A stretch of 16,460 nt of DNA, from positions 1 through 16,460 of the forward strand of contig PLCG01000099.1 in the NCBI GenBank assembly GCA_003135575.1. The letters are read 5' to 3'. The notes beneath the pieces are model-generated. The model ran no database searches, was not told where the DNA came from, and worked only from the letters and a program-made list of their open reading frames with translations. Both the position numbers and the translations under genes were made by a program. The first letter of the stretch is position 1, and every line of letters begins with the position of its first letter. This stretch comes from Nitrososphaerota archaeon. GTDB taxonomy: Archaea; Thermoproteota; Nitrososphaeria; Nitrososphaerales; Gagatemarchaeaceae. Shown here piece after piece: positions 1-6,465 of this stretch.

Positions 1-69
1 CGCGCCGCGGCGGCACAGCAGCAGTCACAACAGGCCACTACGACGTCGTCTCCGCCTCCACAGGCGTAG
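1..69 (+). CDS. C-terminal tail of an unidentified protein, cut by window edge
   Basis: Reading frame 1 is open from the first base to a TAG at 67-69. It encodes 22 residues rich in Ala, Gln, Thr, Ser and Pro, ending TTTSSPPPQA. Such a low-complexity polar tail is plausible as the flexible end of a larger protein. The stop lies 10 bases from the stop of the convergent folE2-like gene, a normal convergent arrangement. No family can be named from so short a piece. It could also be a chance open frame in GC-rich DNA. Confidence 0.4.
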   Translation, partial: RAAAAQQQSQQATTTSSPPPQA

Positions 70-79
70 ACGAGCGAAT

Positions 80-883
80 CTAGAACTCGGGGACCCAGCC
101 GCTCTTCTTAGACCACGTCGCTATCGCGTCGTGGGCGTGAATCGACTCGAAGCACCGGGCGCGGATATAGACAGAGTTGGGGAAGCGCCTCGCGCACTCC
201 CTCACCAGGTCCTCTGCGAACCGGGCGTGGTCCTGGGCCTCCAGGATCTTCTTCGCCTCCTCGATGCGCTTCATCTTCTCGGTCGGGATGGCGGAGAAGC
301 ACTCCTCCATCTTGTCGATTAGCTTGAGCATGTCGACGGGCTTCCGCGCCTTGACCATCATCACGATCTCCGCCCGCTGCATATGGCCCACGCCTATCAT
401 CTTCTTGCTGCACGGGCACGCGGTCATGCCCTTCGCCGTGAACCTGTAGTGGACCGAGCCCGCCTGGTTCGTCTTGATGGAGACGGGAATGAACTGGTCA
501 GCGTAGGGGATCTCGAACGTGCAGGTCACCGAGGCCCCGGGCTGCGTCTTGTTGACCTCCCTGCAGATCTTCCTCAGCCAGGAGACGATGTCCGGGGAGT
601 CGTGGGAGGAGGCCGCGTGGACGAGCCTGCTCATGTGTACCCCCCTGTGAAGCCCGGTAGACGTCTGGATGGCGAGCTGGACGGGAAGCGCGACCTTGCC
701 GTCGTGGTATAGCACCTTCAGGTCCGACACCCCGGCGTCGATCACCACTGCGGCTGGCTCGTTCTGGGTGTCTGTGAGCGTGTTGATGTATTGCGATGGG
801 TGCAGAGCCTCTTCGAGAGCAACATCTACCGTCGACATTCTCACGGGGGGCTCCTTCTCCCCAGTCCCGCGCCCATGGCGCAT
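80..883 (-). CDS. folE2/mptA: GTP cyclohydrolase, FolE2/MptA type (COG1469)
   Basis: This family converts GTP to a dihydroneopterin phosphate using a metal ion: the triphosphate in bacterial FolE2, the 2',3'-cyclic phosphate in archaeal MptA. It is the entry to pterins and to preQ0/archaeosine. The 267-residue protein shows the family landmarks: RGVHMSRLVHA near residue 80, TACPCSKKMIGVGHMQRA near 150-170 (the CPCS cysteine and following His belong to the active site), and a C-terminal CFESIHAHDA. Length fits the family. The ATG at 883 is chosen because a TATA-like element sits about 26 bases upstream, predicting a leaderless message. An alternative ATG at 838 (MSTVDV) has a GGAG upstream and is equally credible. 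queD and queC lie about 5 kb away on the same strand, so a role in the preQ0 supply is likely. FolE2 versus MptA product specificity cannot be told from sequence alone. Confidence 0.93.
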   Translation of the reverse strand: MRHGRGTGEKEPPVRMSTVDVALEEALHPSQYINTLTDTQNEPAAVVIDAGVSDLKVLYHDGKVALPVQLAIQTSTGLHRGVHMSRLVHAASSHDSPDIVSWLRKICREVNKTQPGASVTCTFEIPYADQFIPVSIKTNQAGSVHYRFTAKGMTACPCSKKMIGVGHMQRAEIVMMVKARKPVDMLKLIDKMEECFSAIPTEKMKRIEEAKKILEAQDHARFAEDLVRECARRFPNSVYIRARCFESIHAHDAIATWSKKSGWVPEF

Positions 884-900
884 GGAGGTTCGGCCTCCAA
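884..900. promoter_or_regulatory. Inverted repeat abutting the folE2-like start codon
   Basis: The sequence TGGAGG-TTCGG-CCTCCA forms perfect 6-base arms around a 5-base loop, directly before the ATG at 883. It lies between the TATA-like box and the start. It could be an operator at the transcription start or simply chance symmetry. If transcription starts at about 883 it would not be in the mRNA, so an RNA hairpin role requires an earlier start. Confidence 0.35.
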
Positions 901-904
901 ATGG

Positions 905-912
905 ATTTTAAA
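905..912 (-). promoter_or_regulatory. TATA box for folE2-like gene
   Basis: On the minus strand an A-rich BRE-like stretch (CGAAAAAAG) precedes TTTAAAAT. The box is centred about 26 bases before the ATG at 883, the standard archaeal spacing to a transcription start. This supports a leaderless transcript. Confidence 0.55.
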
Positions 913-1098
913 CTTTTTTCGCGATATTCACGCCGCCTCGAAGCGGGAGCCGCGGACAGCTTGAACAAATCGTGAGAACTAGGAGGGCGATTGCACGAGG
1001 CTTGGCTTCCTCAATTTCCATGACCACCTCGTATTTCGGGCGAACGGAACTCATTCTCTAGATGTCGCATGAGGGCTTGATTTTCTAGATCCTTAAAC

Positions 1099-1449
1099 TC
1101 ACTTTGACCTTATCATAGTGAGAAGAATCTTGCACTTCCTCAACGCCTGCACGGCATGGGGTTTCCCCGCGGGAAGTATGATTGCCTCCCCTTGTTCCAT
1201 GAGGTTCCGATTTCCAGCAATTGTTACTTCGGCTTCACCCTCAAGAAGATGCAGCAAAGCGTCGTAAGGTGCGGTGTGCTCACTGAGGCCCTCCCCCTCG
1301 TCGAACGAGAAGAGTGTCACAGTGCCGGCCTTGTCATGTATGATGGTGCGGCTTACAACTGAACCTGTCTGGTAGGAGACCAGCGAAGCGATAATCGCCT
1401 TCTGACCCGGAACCAGTTCCTCGACCTCGCTTGTTGTCTTCTTGACCAT
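1099..1449 (-). CDS. Small single-domain cupin protein (Cupin_2-like)
   Basis: The 116-residue protein carries one conserved beta-barrel cupin domain. Cupin motif 1 is around residues 55-75 (SEHTAPYDALLHLLEGEAEV) and motif 2 around 90-103 (ILPAGKPHAV). His residues in both motifs could bind a metal, although motif 1 lacks the full HxH pattern. Such short cupins bind metals or small ligands; substrate and reaction cannot be predicted here. The ATG at 1449 is well supported because the domain begins soon after. The gene follows an AhpD-like remnant and the Mo/cytochrome b gene on the same strand. Cupins and carboxymuconolactone-decarboxylase-type proteins are often neighbours, so this pair probably arrived or worked together before the partner decayed. 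Confidence 0.85.
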   Translation of the reverse strand: MVKKTTSEVEELVPGQKAIIASLVSYQTGSVVSRTIIHDKAGTVTLFSFDEGEGLSEHTAPYDALLHLLEGEAEVTIAGNRNLMEQGEAIILPAGKPHAVQALRKCKILLTMIRSK

Positions 1450-1482
1450 GTCTATCGCACCGCGGTGGGACAGGTCAGGTTG

Positions 1483-1611
1483 CTAGAAGTCTCTTGCTGT
1501 TCTTTGAAGCACGCAAGCGCAGCCGTTCAGCTGAGATGTCTTTGTCTTTACGAGGTTCAGAAGCGATGGCTCGAGCCCGCCGGATTCGGCATGCTTCTCG
1601 AGCTCCAGCAT
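1483..1611 (-). pseudogene. Truncated AhpD/carboxymuconolactone-decarboxylase-like remnant
   Basis: A 42-codon frame from ATG 1611 to TAG 1483 reads MLELEKHAESGGLEPSLLNL and continues VKTKTSQLNGCACVLQRTAR. This closely follows the N-terminal half of AhpD-like proteins, whose typical pattern is a helix, then LEPxLLELVKLRASQINGCAYC, then the rest of the bundle. Here the frame stops just after the CxxC position, and the second catalytic Cys is displaced (C-A-C-V instead of C-x-x-C). More than half of a normal protein of about 145 residues is missing, and the codons after the stop show no continuation. The open frame extends upstream of the ATG into the 3' end of the Mo/cytochrome b gene. I read it as a decayed gene; a short functional peptide is possible but unlikely. 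Confidence 0.65.
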
Positions 1612-1646
1612 ACCCTCTCTGACCCCGGACGCGGCCGGACCAATCT

Positions 1647-3134
1647 CTAGATTGAGGCCCCGATTCCGTAGTATTGCACGTCCTCACGGTACCCTCCCTG
1701 ACCCTCACCGATCTTTCTGTAGTCTTCGACTATCTCGATCGAACGCAGCCACTTGACCATCTTGTATCCCAGCTGGGTCTCGACGCGCAACCTCAGTGGT
1801 GCACCATGCTCGATGGGGAGGGGTTTTCCATTCATTTCATACGCAAGGATGGTCTGATGATGTCTCGCGAGTTCCAGGTCGATTACCTCGTAGTACTCGC
1901 GCGTCGGGTCGCCGTGACCGTATTCGTCCCTCTCCCCATAGCTCAGCGAGTGGAACACGGCGTACCTCGCGTTGGCCGCCGGACGGCATAGGCCGAGCAA
2001 GAACGATACCGGCACACCGGCCCACTTCCCGATGGCGGTCCACCCCTGTATGCAACTGTGCTCTGTGATCTGAGTCTCCTTCTTCATGGCATGCAGATCG
2101 TCAAGTGAGAGCGCGAGCTCCCTTTCGACCGCGCCATAGGCCCTCAATCTCCACGAAGAGAAACTATCTTTGACGAGCTCTCTGTATTCATCAGTGTCTG
2201 GCGGTCGTCCGTTGACTCGAAAGTACGGGCTGATCTCCGATTCCTTGAAGTCCTGACGCGAAATCGCTCGTCGAAAGAGTGCATGTCTGATAGGCTCAAT
2301 CACCTTTCCCAATCCCACCTGTATCTGACGGGGCCTGCTTAGTGACTGCTCGGTCGCCCAAACGTTAGTCGATATCACAACTGCGAAGTAAAGGAGGAAG
2401 AGGCCCGTGGCCACCGCCAACGACACGTCTCCCCCTCCAAAGATGATGTTCGCCATGTTGAACGTGAAGCCGTCAACCACCACGAGAGTGAGATGGAGGA
2501 TTATGAAGAGGATGACCCCAATCAAGCAGAGAAAGTGGATGCTGCGGGCAATCTGCCTTCCTCCAAGAATTCTGGGATACCAGGGAAACCTCGCGTCGAC
2601 TGAGGGAGACATCGCCGCTCCGGTGAGGAGCAATAAAGGCCCCAGAACGAAAACAACCCCTGCGTACGCAAGCTGCTGCGCGGGGTCGAACGGATTACCA
2701 AGAGGAGGAAGGTGTCCAGTCGCCATCGACAACATCGTATTGAGTGCTTGTGGGAAAACCGACCAGGAAGTCGGGATAAGCGTGTCCCACAGGCCTGTTG
2801 CGAAGAGGAGAAGGTAGTACGCCATGCCGTTGCCTACCCAGAAGACTATCGAGAAGAAGTGCCAGTGCCTTCCGAGACCGAGGTTGCTTCCCCCTGGCAG
2901 GGCGACCCAGGATGAGAATCTCGTCTCCTCGTCGGTTGATGTCCAGAGCTTATCCTCGGGCATCTTTTTCTTTGTAAACTTGAGCCATTCTTTTCCATCG
3001 ACGGCGTTGTCGTTCGTGTATAGCTTTGGATGCGCTGAAAGAATCTCTATCCCGCTCCTGATCAGCAAGATGATGAAAATGACATTGATCAAGTGGGAGA
3101 CGCGCAGCCAAAACGGGAAATCGATCAGATTGAT
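1647..3134 (-). CDS. Membrane cytochrome b fused to molybdopterin (sulfite-oxidase-type) oxidoreductase
   Basis: The N-terminal half is a cytochrome b-type membrane domain with about four or five spans. Candidate haem ligands are the His in WLRVSH at the very start, in GRHWHFF, and in HFLCLIGVILFIILHLTLV. The C-terminal half, from about residue 290, is an oxidoreductase molybdopterin-binding domain. The likely Mo-ligating Cys is in EHSCIQGWTAIGKW, and LRLRVETQLGYKMVKWLRSI lies near the end. The fused protein would pass electrons between a Mo-dependent reaction and the membrane quinone or haem pool; the substrate is unknown. The first standard start is TTG at 3092, but the conserved stretch FPFWLRVSH lies upstream of it in frame. 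A GGAG six bases before an ATC at 3134 makes that near-cognate codon the best start (495 residues). The upstream in-frame TAG at 3146-3144 ends the DUF2945 gene, suggesting coupled translation. Confidence 0.85.
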   Translation of the reverse strand: MNLIDFPFWLRVSHLINVIFIILLIRSGIEILSAHPKLYTNDNAVDGKEWLKFTKKKMPEDKLWTSTDEETRFSSWVALPGGSNLGLGRHWHFFSIVFWVGNGMAYYLLLFATGLWDTLIPTSWSVFPQALNTMLSMATGHLPPLGNPFDPAQQLAYAGVVFVLGPLLLLTGAAMSPSVDARFPWYPRILGGRQIARSIHFLCLIGVILFIILHLTLVVVDGFTFNMANIIFGGGDVSLAVATGLFLLYFAVVISTNVWATEQSLSRPRQIQVGLGKVIEPIRHALFRRAISRQDFKESEISPYFRVNGRPPDTDEYRELVKDSFSSWRLRAYGAVERELALSLDDLHAMKKETQITEHSCIQGWTAIGKWAGVPVSFLLGLCRPAANARYAVFHSLSYGERDEYGHGDPTREYYEVIDLELARHHQTILAYEMNGKPLPIEHGAPLRLRVETQLGYKMVKWLRSIEIVEDYRKIGEGQGGYREDVQYYGIGASI

Positions 3135-3143
3135 GGCGCTCTC

Positions 3144-3410
3144 CTATTGCGTGATCTTTCTTCTTGCTCTTGATTTCTTTGGTTTCTTCTTCGCCTGAGC
3201 TTTTATGCGTTCTAACGCCTGTCCTTTGTGAATTGCGACGTGCTCGGTCGTATCACTTTTGATAACGTATTGTGGCTCGTCCTTGGAGGCATGATGCACG
3301 TAGCCTTTGAGCCGTACATTGGAAGTAATTTTCTTGACTATGACGCCGCGAACCCTCCCAGCTTCTGAGTTCCATTCAACGTGATCGCCGCGCTTGAACA
3401 TCTTGGGCAT
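3144..3410 (-). CDS. Small basic DUF2945 (hypervirulence-associated TUDOR-like) protein
   Basis: The 88-residue protein has the DUF2945 pattern: FKRGDHVEWNSEAGRVRGVI near the start, then a YVIKSDTTEHVAIHKGQALE segment that closes a small SH3/TUDOR-like barrel. It ends in a Lys/Arg-rich tail (KAQAKKKPKKSRARRK), which could contact nucleic acid. The function of the family is not established. The start ATG at 3410 sits about 28 bases from a TATA-like element. The stop overlaps the ribosome-binding site of the downstream Mo/cytochrome b gene, so the two are probably cotranscribed, although no functional link is obvious. Confidence 0.85.
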   Translation of the reverse strand: MPKMFKRGDHVEWNSEAGRVRGVIVKKITSNVRLKGYVHHASKDEPQYVIKSDTTEHVAIHKGQALERIKAQAKKKPKKSRARRKITQ

Positions 3411-3434
3411 CTGACGTGTTTCATTCAGCGATTC

Positions 3435-3442
3435 GTATTTTA
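3435..3442 (-). promoter_or_regulatory. TATA box for the DUF2945-led operon
   Basis: The minus strand reads TAAAATAC, centred about 26-28 bases before the ATG at 3410. This predicts a nearly leaderless transcript covering DUF2945, the Mo/cytochrome b fusion and probably the cupin. Confidence 0.5.
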
Positions 3443-3476
3443 GGATGTTGGAACGAATTGACCTTTGTCAGAGTCC

Positions 3477-3486
3477 GATAAAAACG
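3477..3486 (+). promoter_or_regulatory. TATA box for the AlkA-like gene
   Basis: GATAAAAACG lies about 40 bases before the ATG at 3521. With standard archaeal spacing the transcript would start near 3507 and have a leader of roughly 14 bases. It is divergent from the DUF2945 promoter, with the two boxes about 40 bases apart. Confidence 0.5.
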
Positions 3487-3520
3487 TAAGAGGGGCTTTG
3501 CTTGTTCGTTAGAATCTCAA

Positions 3521-4450
3521 ATGCCAAACAGAATTACGTTTCAAATCGAACCCATTCCGCCCTTTCGCCTGGACCTGACCGCTTGGGTTCTACGGCGCAC
3601 ACCCACCAACATGATGGATCGTTTCGACGGCGGAGTCTATCAGCGAATATTGATGGTTAGGCGGAGACCTGTAAAGGTCTACGTGGTTCAGGCAGGTCCG
3701 ATTGATGACCCTCGCATAAGGGTTGAAGCAGAAGGGTCACAACTCACGGGCACCGACGCTTCCCTGATCAGGCTGACTCTCCACAAAATGCTTGGACTCC
3801 GTATAGATTTGAGCGCGTTCTACGAGAAAGGCAAGAATGATTCAGCGTTCGGTGAGTTGATTGAACGATTTCGAGGAGTCAAGCCACCGCGCTTCCCAAC
3901 AGAATTCGAGGCGATTGCCAACGCGATTGCATGTCAGCAACTTTCGTTAAGCGCAGGGATCGCACTCCTGAACAGGTTATCCGAGAACTACGGAGCGGAG
4001 ATTGACTCCCAAGACGCGGCATTTTTCGCGTTTCCCACACCGACCGATCTAGCGCATCGGCAGGCGAGAAGCTTGCGCAAGCTTGGATTCAGCGTTCAAA
4101 AGTCTCGAAACTTGATAAGAATCGCGAGCGATGCTGCCATGCGCAGGATAGATCTGGAAGCGACAGGGGACATGACGGATGTCAAGGCGCTAGAGTACCT
4201 GGATAAAATTCCGGGTATAGGGAGATGGTCCTCCGAGTACATCCTGCTTCGTGGTCTCGGTCGAGTCCACATATTCCCCGGCGACGACGTCGGCGCAAGA
4301 AACGGCCTAAAGCGCCTGTTGAACCTAGGCGATGATCTCGACTACGATGGAGTGAAACAAGCTCTTGTTGAATGGAAGGACTACGGGGGTATGCTGTACT
4401 TCCACCTGCGTCTCAACCAACTCGAAAAATCTGGTTGCATTCGTCCGTAA
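3521..4450 (+). CDS. DNA-3-methyladenine glycosylase II-like (HhH-GPD superfamily)
   Basis: The enzyme should excise alkylated bases in base-excision repair. The 309-residue protein has an AlkA-like N-terminal part (residues 1-95) followed by the HhH-GPD domain. In that domain, FEAIANAIACQQLS (about 127-140) opens the helical bundle. LDKIPGIGRWSSEYILLRGL (about 226-245) contains the helix-hairpin-helix GIGRW and the following helix. FPGDDVGARNGL (about 250-261) carries the expected catalytic Asp. There is no C-terminal four-cysteine iron-sulfur cluster, which argues against the MutY/EndoIII branch. The ATG at 3521 fits a promoter just upstream. The gene converges with the DUF488 gene with about 22 bases between stops. 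AlkA-like substrate breadth is inferred from family resemblance. Confidence 0.88.
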   Translation: MPNRITFQIEPIPPFRLDLTAWVLRRTPTNMMDRFDGGVYQRILMVRRRPVKVYVVQAGPIDDPRIRVEAEGSQLTGTDASLIRLTLHKMLGLRIDLSAFYEKGKNDSAFGELIERFRGVKPPRFPTEFEAIANAIACQQLSLSAGIALLNRLSENYGAEIDSQDAAFFAFPTPTDLAHRQARSLRKLGFSVQKSRNLIRIASDAAMRRIDLEATGDMTDVKALEYLDKIPGIGRWSSEYILLRGLGRVHIFPGDDVGARNGLKRLLNLGDDLDYDGVKQALVEWKDYGGMLYFHLRLNQLEKSGCIRP

Positions 4451-4472
4451 TGCAGGGTATCGAACGAATTCT

Positions 4473-5054
4473 TCAACCCTCGTCACTTCGAGCATTCCCA
4501 AGAATTGAATTCAGGTTTTGTTTAATCGGAGTTTGCACTTCAATGTACTTGATCCTGTGACCGTGGACCTCTGCAAATGATGTGAGTACATGCAGCCTGC
4601 CGCTTTTCTGGCTCGCGATGTTGACTGCATGTATCCCTCTCACCGTGAGCGCATCCGCGACAAGTGAGCGGTGGCATCTGAACGGGTTTCCTTCTGCGCA
4701 CATTATCGCGACCTTTCTACTCTTCCCCAGCCTGATGAGTTTGTACAGCCCTGCCTCGAATTCGTCGGTCCGCATGTAATCAGCAAAACCACGGAAGCTT
4801 AGATTCCTCCAGCCCGTGTTCACGGAGTTCTTGGACGAGCGCCTGAGTCCTCCAAGCTCCTTTAGATGGACGTATTCTATTCCCGCTCCCGCGAGCGAGC
4901 CCCTCAGGGTGTCTGAATTGAACTGCGGGTTGTGCCTGGACCTCGGTATTTTGCGGATGTCGACCAGCATCTTGATGGAGTGCGCCTCGAGTATCTTCAG
5001 GAATTTCTCGATTGGCATGGTCGAATGCCCGATCACGCATATCGTCTCACTCAT
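4473..5054 (-). CDS. DUF488 domain protein
   Basis: The protein begins MSETICVIGHSTMPIEKFLK and matches DUF488. The early GHST, the MLVDIRKIPRSRHNPQFN strand-turn, the EYVHLKELGG segment and the late CAEGNPFRCHRSLVADAL motif (paired Cys plus HRS) are all present. The family has a Rossmann-like fold. Its function is unsettled, although the conserved Cys/His motif suggests a catalytic or nucleotide-related role. The ATG at 5054 is preferred over the longer frame starting at 5171, because family homology begins there and a TATA-like TTGTAAAT lies about 30 bases upstream. The 39 extra residues of the longer form show no recognisable features. Confidence 0.87.
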   Translation of the reverse strand: MSETICVIGHSTMPIEKFLKILEAHSIKMLVDIRKIPRSRHNPQFNSDTLRGSLAGAGIEYVHLKELGGLRRSSKNSVNTGWRNLSFRGFADYMRTDEFEAGLYKLIRLGKSRKVAIMCAEGNPFRCHRSLVADALTVRGIHAVNIASQKSGRLHVLTSFAEVHGHRIKYIEVQTPIKQNLNSILGNARSDEG

Positions 5055-5082
5055 CGACGCAAAACGCCCTTTGCCTTCATTT

Positions 5083-5090
5083 ACAATTTG
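5083..5090 (-). promoter_or_regulatory. Possible TATA box for DUF488 gene
   Basis: The minus strand reads AAATTGTAAATG around here, about 30 bases before the chosen ATG at 5054. The match to an archaeal TATA box is weak, but its position agrees with the shorter start. Confidence 0.35.
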
Positions 5091-5247
5091 CGCCGCTCGA
5101 AAGGTCACGATCAGCCATGACGCGCATCGGTACTCGAAGCTTGTAATGGCCCTTACGCGGAGATCATACATCCACGCCGCGACGGTGAAGGGTTGACATC
5201 TCGTTCTTGGTTGTCATATGTGCCAAGACGGACCGCGCAAGAATTAG

Positions 5248-5256
5248 CTTATATGG
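5248..5256 (+). promoter_or_regulatory. TATA box for the coiled-coil protein gene
   Basis: CTTATATGG is centred about 35 bases before the ATG at 5287. This gives a predicted transcription start near 5278 and a leader of about 9 bases. Confidence 0.55.
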
Positions 5257-5286
5257 TAAGGAGCTCATTATCTTCTTGGTCATATC

Positions 5287-5655
5287 ATGTCCAAGAGTTT
5301 TGATGAACTTGAGAGCGAAATTCGAAATTTGAGAAACGAATTGGACAAGCTTTCCATCGGAAGAGCCAAGACATCGGGGGATGAAAGCAAGGAATGGAAG
5401 GCTCGAATAGCCTTGGCCGAGACCGCCCTCAAGAACTGTGCTGCGATAGCAGACTACGTTCGCAAGGTAAGCAAGTCTGTCGCGAATGAGATAGACGAGA
5501 GGAGCAAGATGGTGGCTCAGACGCTAGAAGAGGCCAAGAAGACAAAGAACTTGAAAACGCTTCATGAATGGTACAGGACAGACCTGGCGCCGCTCTTCAA
5601 CAAGGTAGAGCAGGAAGAGCACTTAGTTTCAAACATGCGGAGAAGGAAAGCCTAG
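5287..5655 (+). CDS. Short coiled-coil protein of unknown function
   Basis: The 122-residue protein is highly charged and almost entirely helical in character. Residues 1-25 (FDELESEIRNLRNELDKL) show clear heptad spacing of Leu/Ile, typical of a coiled coil. A second long helix runs from about 40 to 95 (ending TLEEAKKTKNLKTLHEW), and the end is basic (SNMRRRKA). There is no signal peptide, membrane span or catalytic motif. It is likely a cytoplasmic scaffold or oligomerising protein, but no family is recognised. It has its own promoter and stands alone between convergent genes. The 171 bases that follow (5656-5826) show no gene or strong signal. Confidence 0.75.
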   Translation: MSKSFDELESEIRNLRNELDKLSIGRAKTSGDESKEWKARIALAETALKNCAAIADYVRKVSKSVANEIDERSKMVAQTLEEAKKTKNLKTLHEWYRTDLAPLFNKVEQEEHLVSNMRRRKA

Positions 5656-5826
5656 TCGTCTCCGCATTTCCCTCGGCTCAAGAGCCTTCCGGCCCGCTAC
5701 AACTCTATCGCAATCTACGCAGCCGCCATGGTTTTCGGAAATCTTTGAGGAATAGACATAACATGGGCGGGCTACCTACACCCCGACCTCTCAAGGAACC
5801 TGCTTAAACCGTTAGATATTCGCAGG

Positions 5827-6465
5827 CTAAACCTTTTTCGGCCTTAGCGGGTCTTTGATGCCAGCAGCCTTGAACGCCTTTGTCCTGGCCTTGCAGCCGG
5901 CGCACTTCCAGCAGTGCCGCTCGCCCGCTCGGTGGCAGCTCCAGGTGTATTCGAACGGGACGCCCAACGCCGCCCCCAACGCCACGACCTCCGGCTTCCC
6001 CATGTCCCGCAGCGGCCTCATGATCTCCAGCTTGTTCTTGCTGAGCCTCGGCGAAGCAGCGGAGAGCGCAGCCTGCATGCTCGTGAAGAAGCCGTCGCCC
6101 GCGTCTTCAAAGACGCGCATGTCGTCCCCATTGTGCCCGCCGATTATGTAGCGCGAGCCTTTCTCCTCCGCATACGCGGCCGCCATGGAATAGAAGATGG
6201 CGTTCTTCAGCGGGATATAGGTGGGCGGGACCGCCTTCCTCGAGAGCTGTCTCGAGCCCTTGATGTCCGCCGCCTCCCTCAGGTCGGGGATCCTCACGAA
6301 CCTGTGCTCGACGACCCCGCCGCGCTTCCCCAGCTTCCGGGCCGCCTTCAGCTCCGCCCCCGCGGTCCCGTGGATCCTTACCGTGAGCGCCCTCGTGGAA
6401 TACCCTCCCTTCCTCGCTAGGTAGAGGCACGTGGCCGAGTCGATCCCGCCGGAGAGGAGGACTAT
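5827..6465 (-). CDS. queC: 7-cyano-7-deazaguanine (preQ0) synthase QueC
   Basis: QueC converts 7-carboxy-7-deazaguanine to preQ0 using ATP and ammonia; in archaea preQ0 feeds archaeosine in tRNA. The PP-loop ATP site is plain at the N terminus (VLLSGGIDSATCLY), followed by GGHNGDD mid-protein. The zinc site SCHRAGERHCWKCAGCK is near the C terminus, with four suitable Cys. From the ATA at 6465 the product is 212 residues, close to normal QueC size. The frame is open back to a TGA at 6570-6568 but has no ATG, GTG or TTG before the PP-loop. The first standard start (GTG 6297) would delete the ATP site. The gene overlaps the end of queD, so translation is probably coupled. Near-cognate initiation, a queD-queC frameshift, or a sequence error are all possible. 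Confidence 0.9.
   Translation of the reverse strand: MVLLSGGIDSATCLYLARKGGYSTRALTVRIHGTAGAELKAARKLGKRGGVVEHRFVRIPDLREAADIKGSRQLSRKAVPPTYIPLKNAIFYSMAAAYAEEKGSRYIIGGHNGDDMRVFEDAGDGFFTSMQAALSAASPRLSKNKLEIMRPLRDMGKPEVVALGAALGVPFEYTWSCHRAGERHCWKCAGCKARTKAFKAAGIKDPLRPKKV

Noticed and set aside
498..968. Long minus-strand ORF overlapping folE2 start
   Set aside because: It is an out-of-frame shadow of the folE2-like gene in GC-rich DNA with Arg/Gly/Pro-rich translation.
908..1054. 48-codon minus-strand ORF (MSSVRPKYEVVMEIEEAKPR...)
   Set aside because: It runs across the folE2-like promoter, has no recognisable domain and no clear signal upstream. It remains possible but unsupported; the rest of 884-1098 holds nothing else.
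3092..3410. Readthrough of the in-frame TAG to join DUF2945 and the Mo/cytochrome b protein, e.g. pyrrolysine use
   Set aside because: TAG is the ordinary stop of the folE2-like, queD and queC genes here, and a good ribosome-binding site overlaps the stop, so reinitiation explains the arrangement better. In-frame adjacency has a one-in-three chance.
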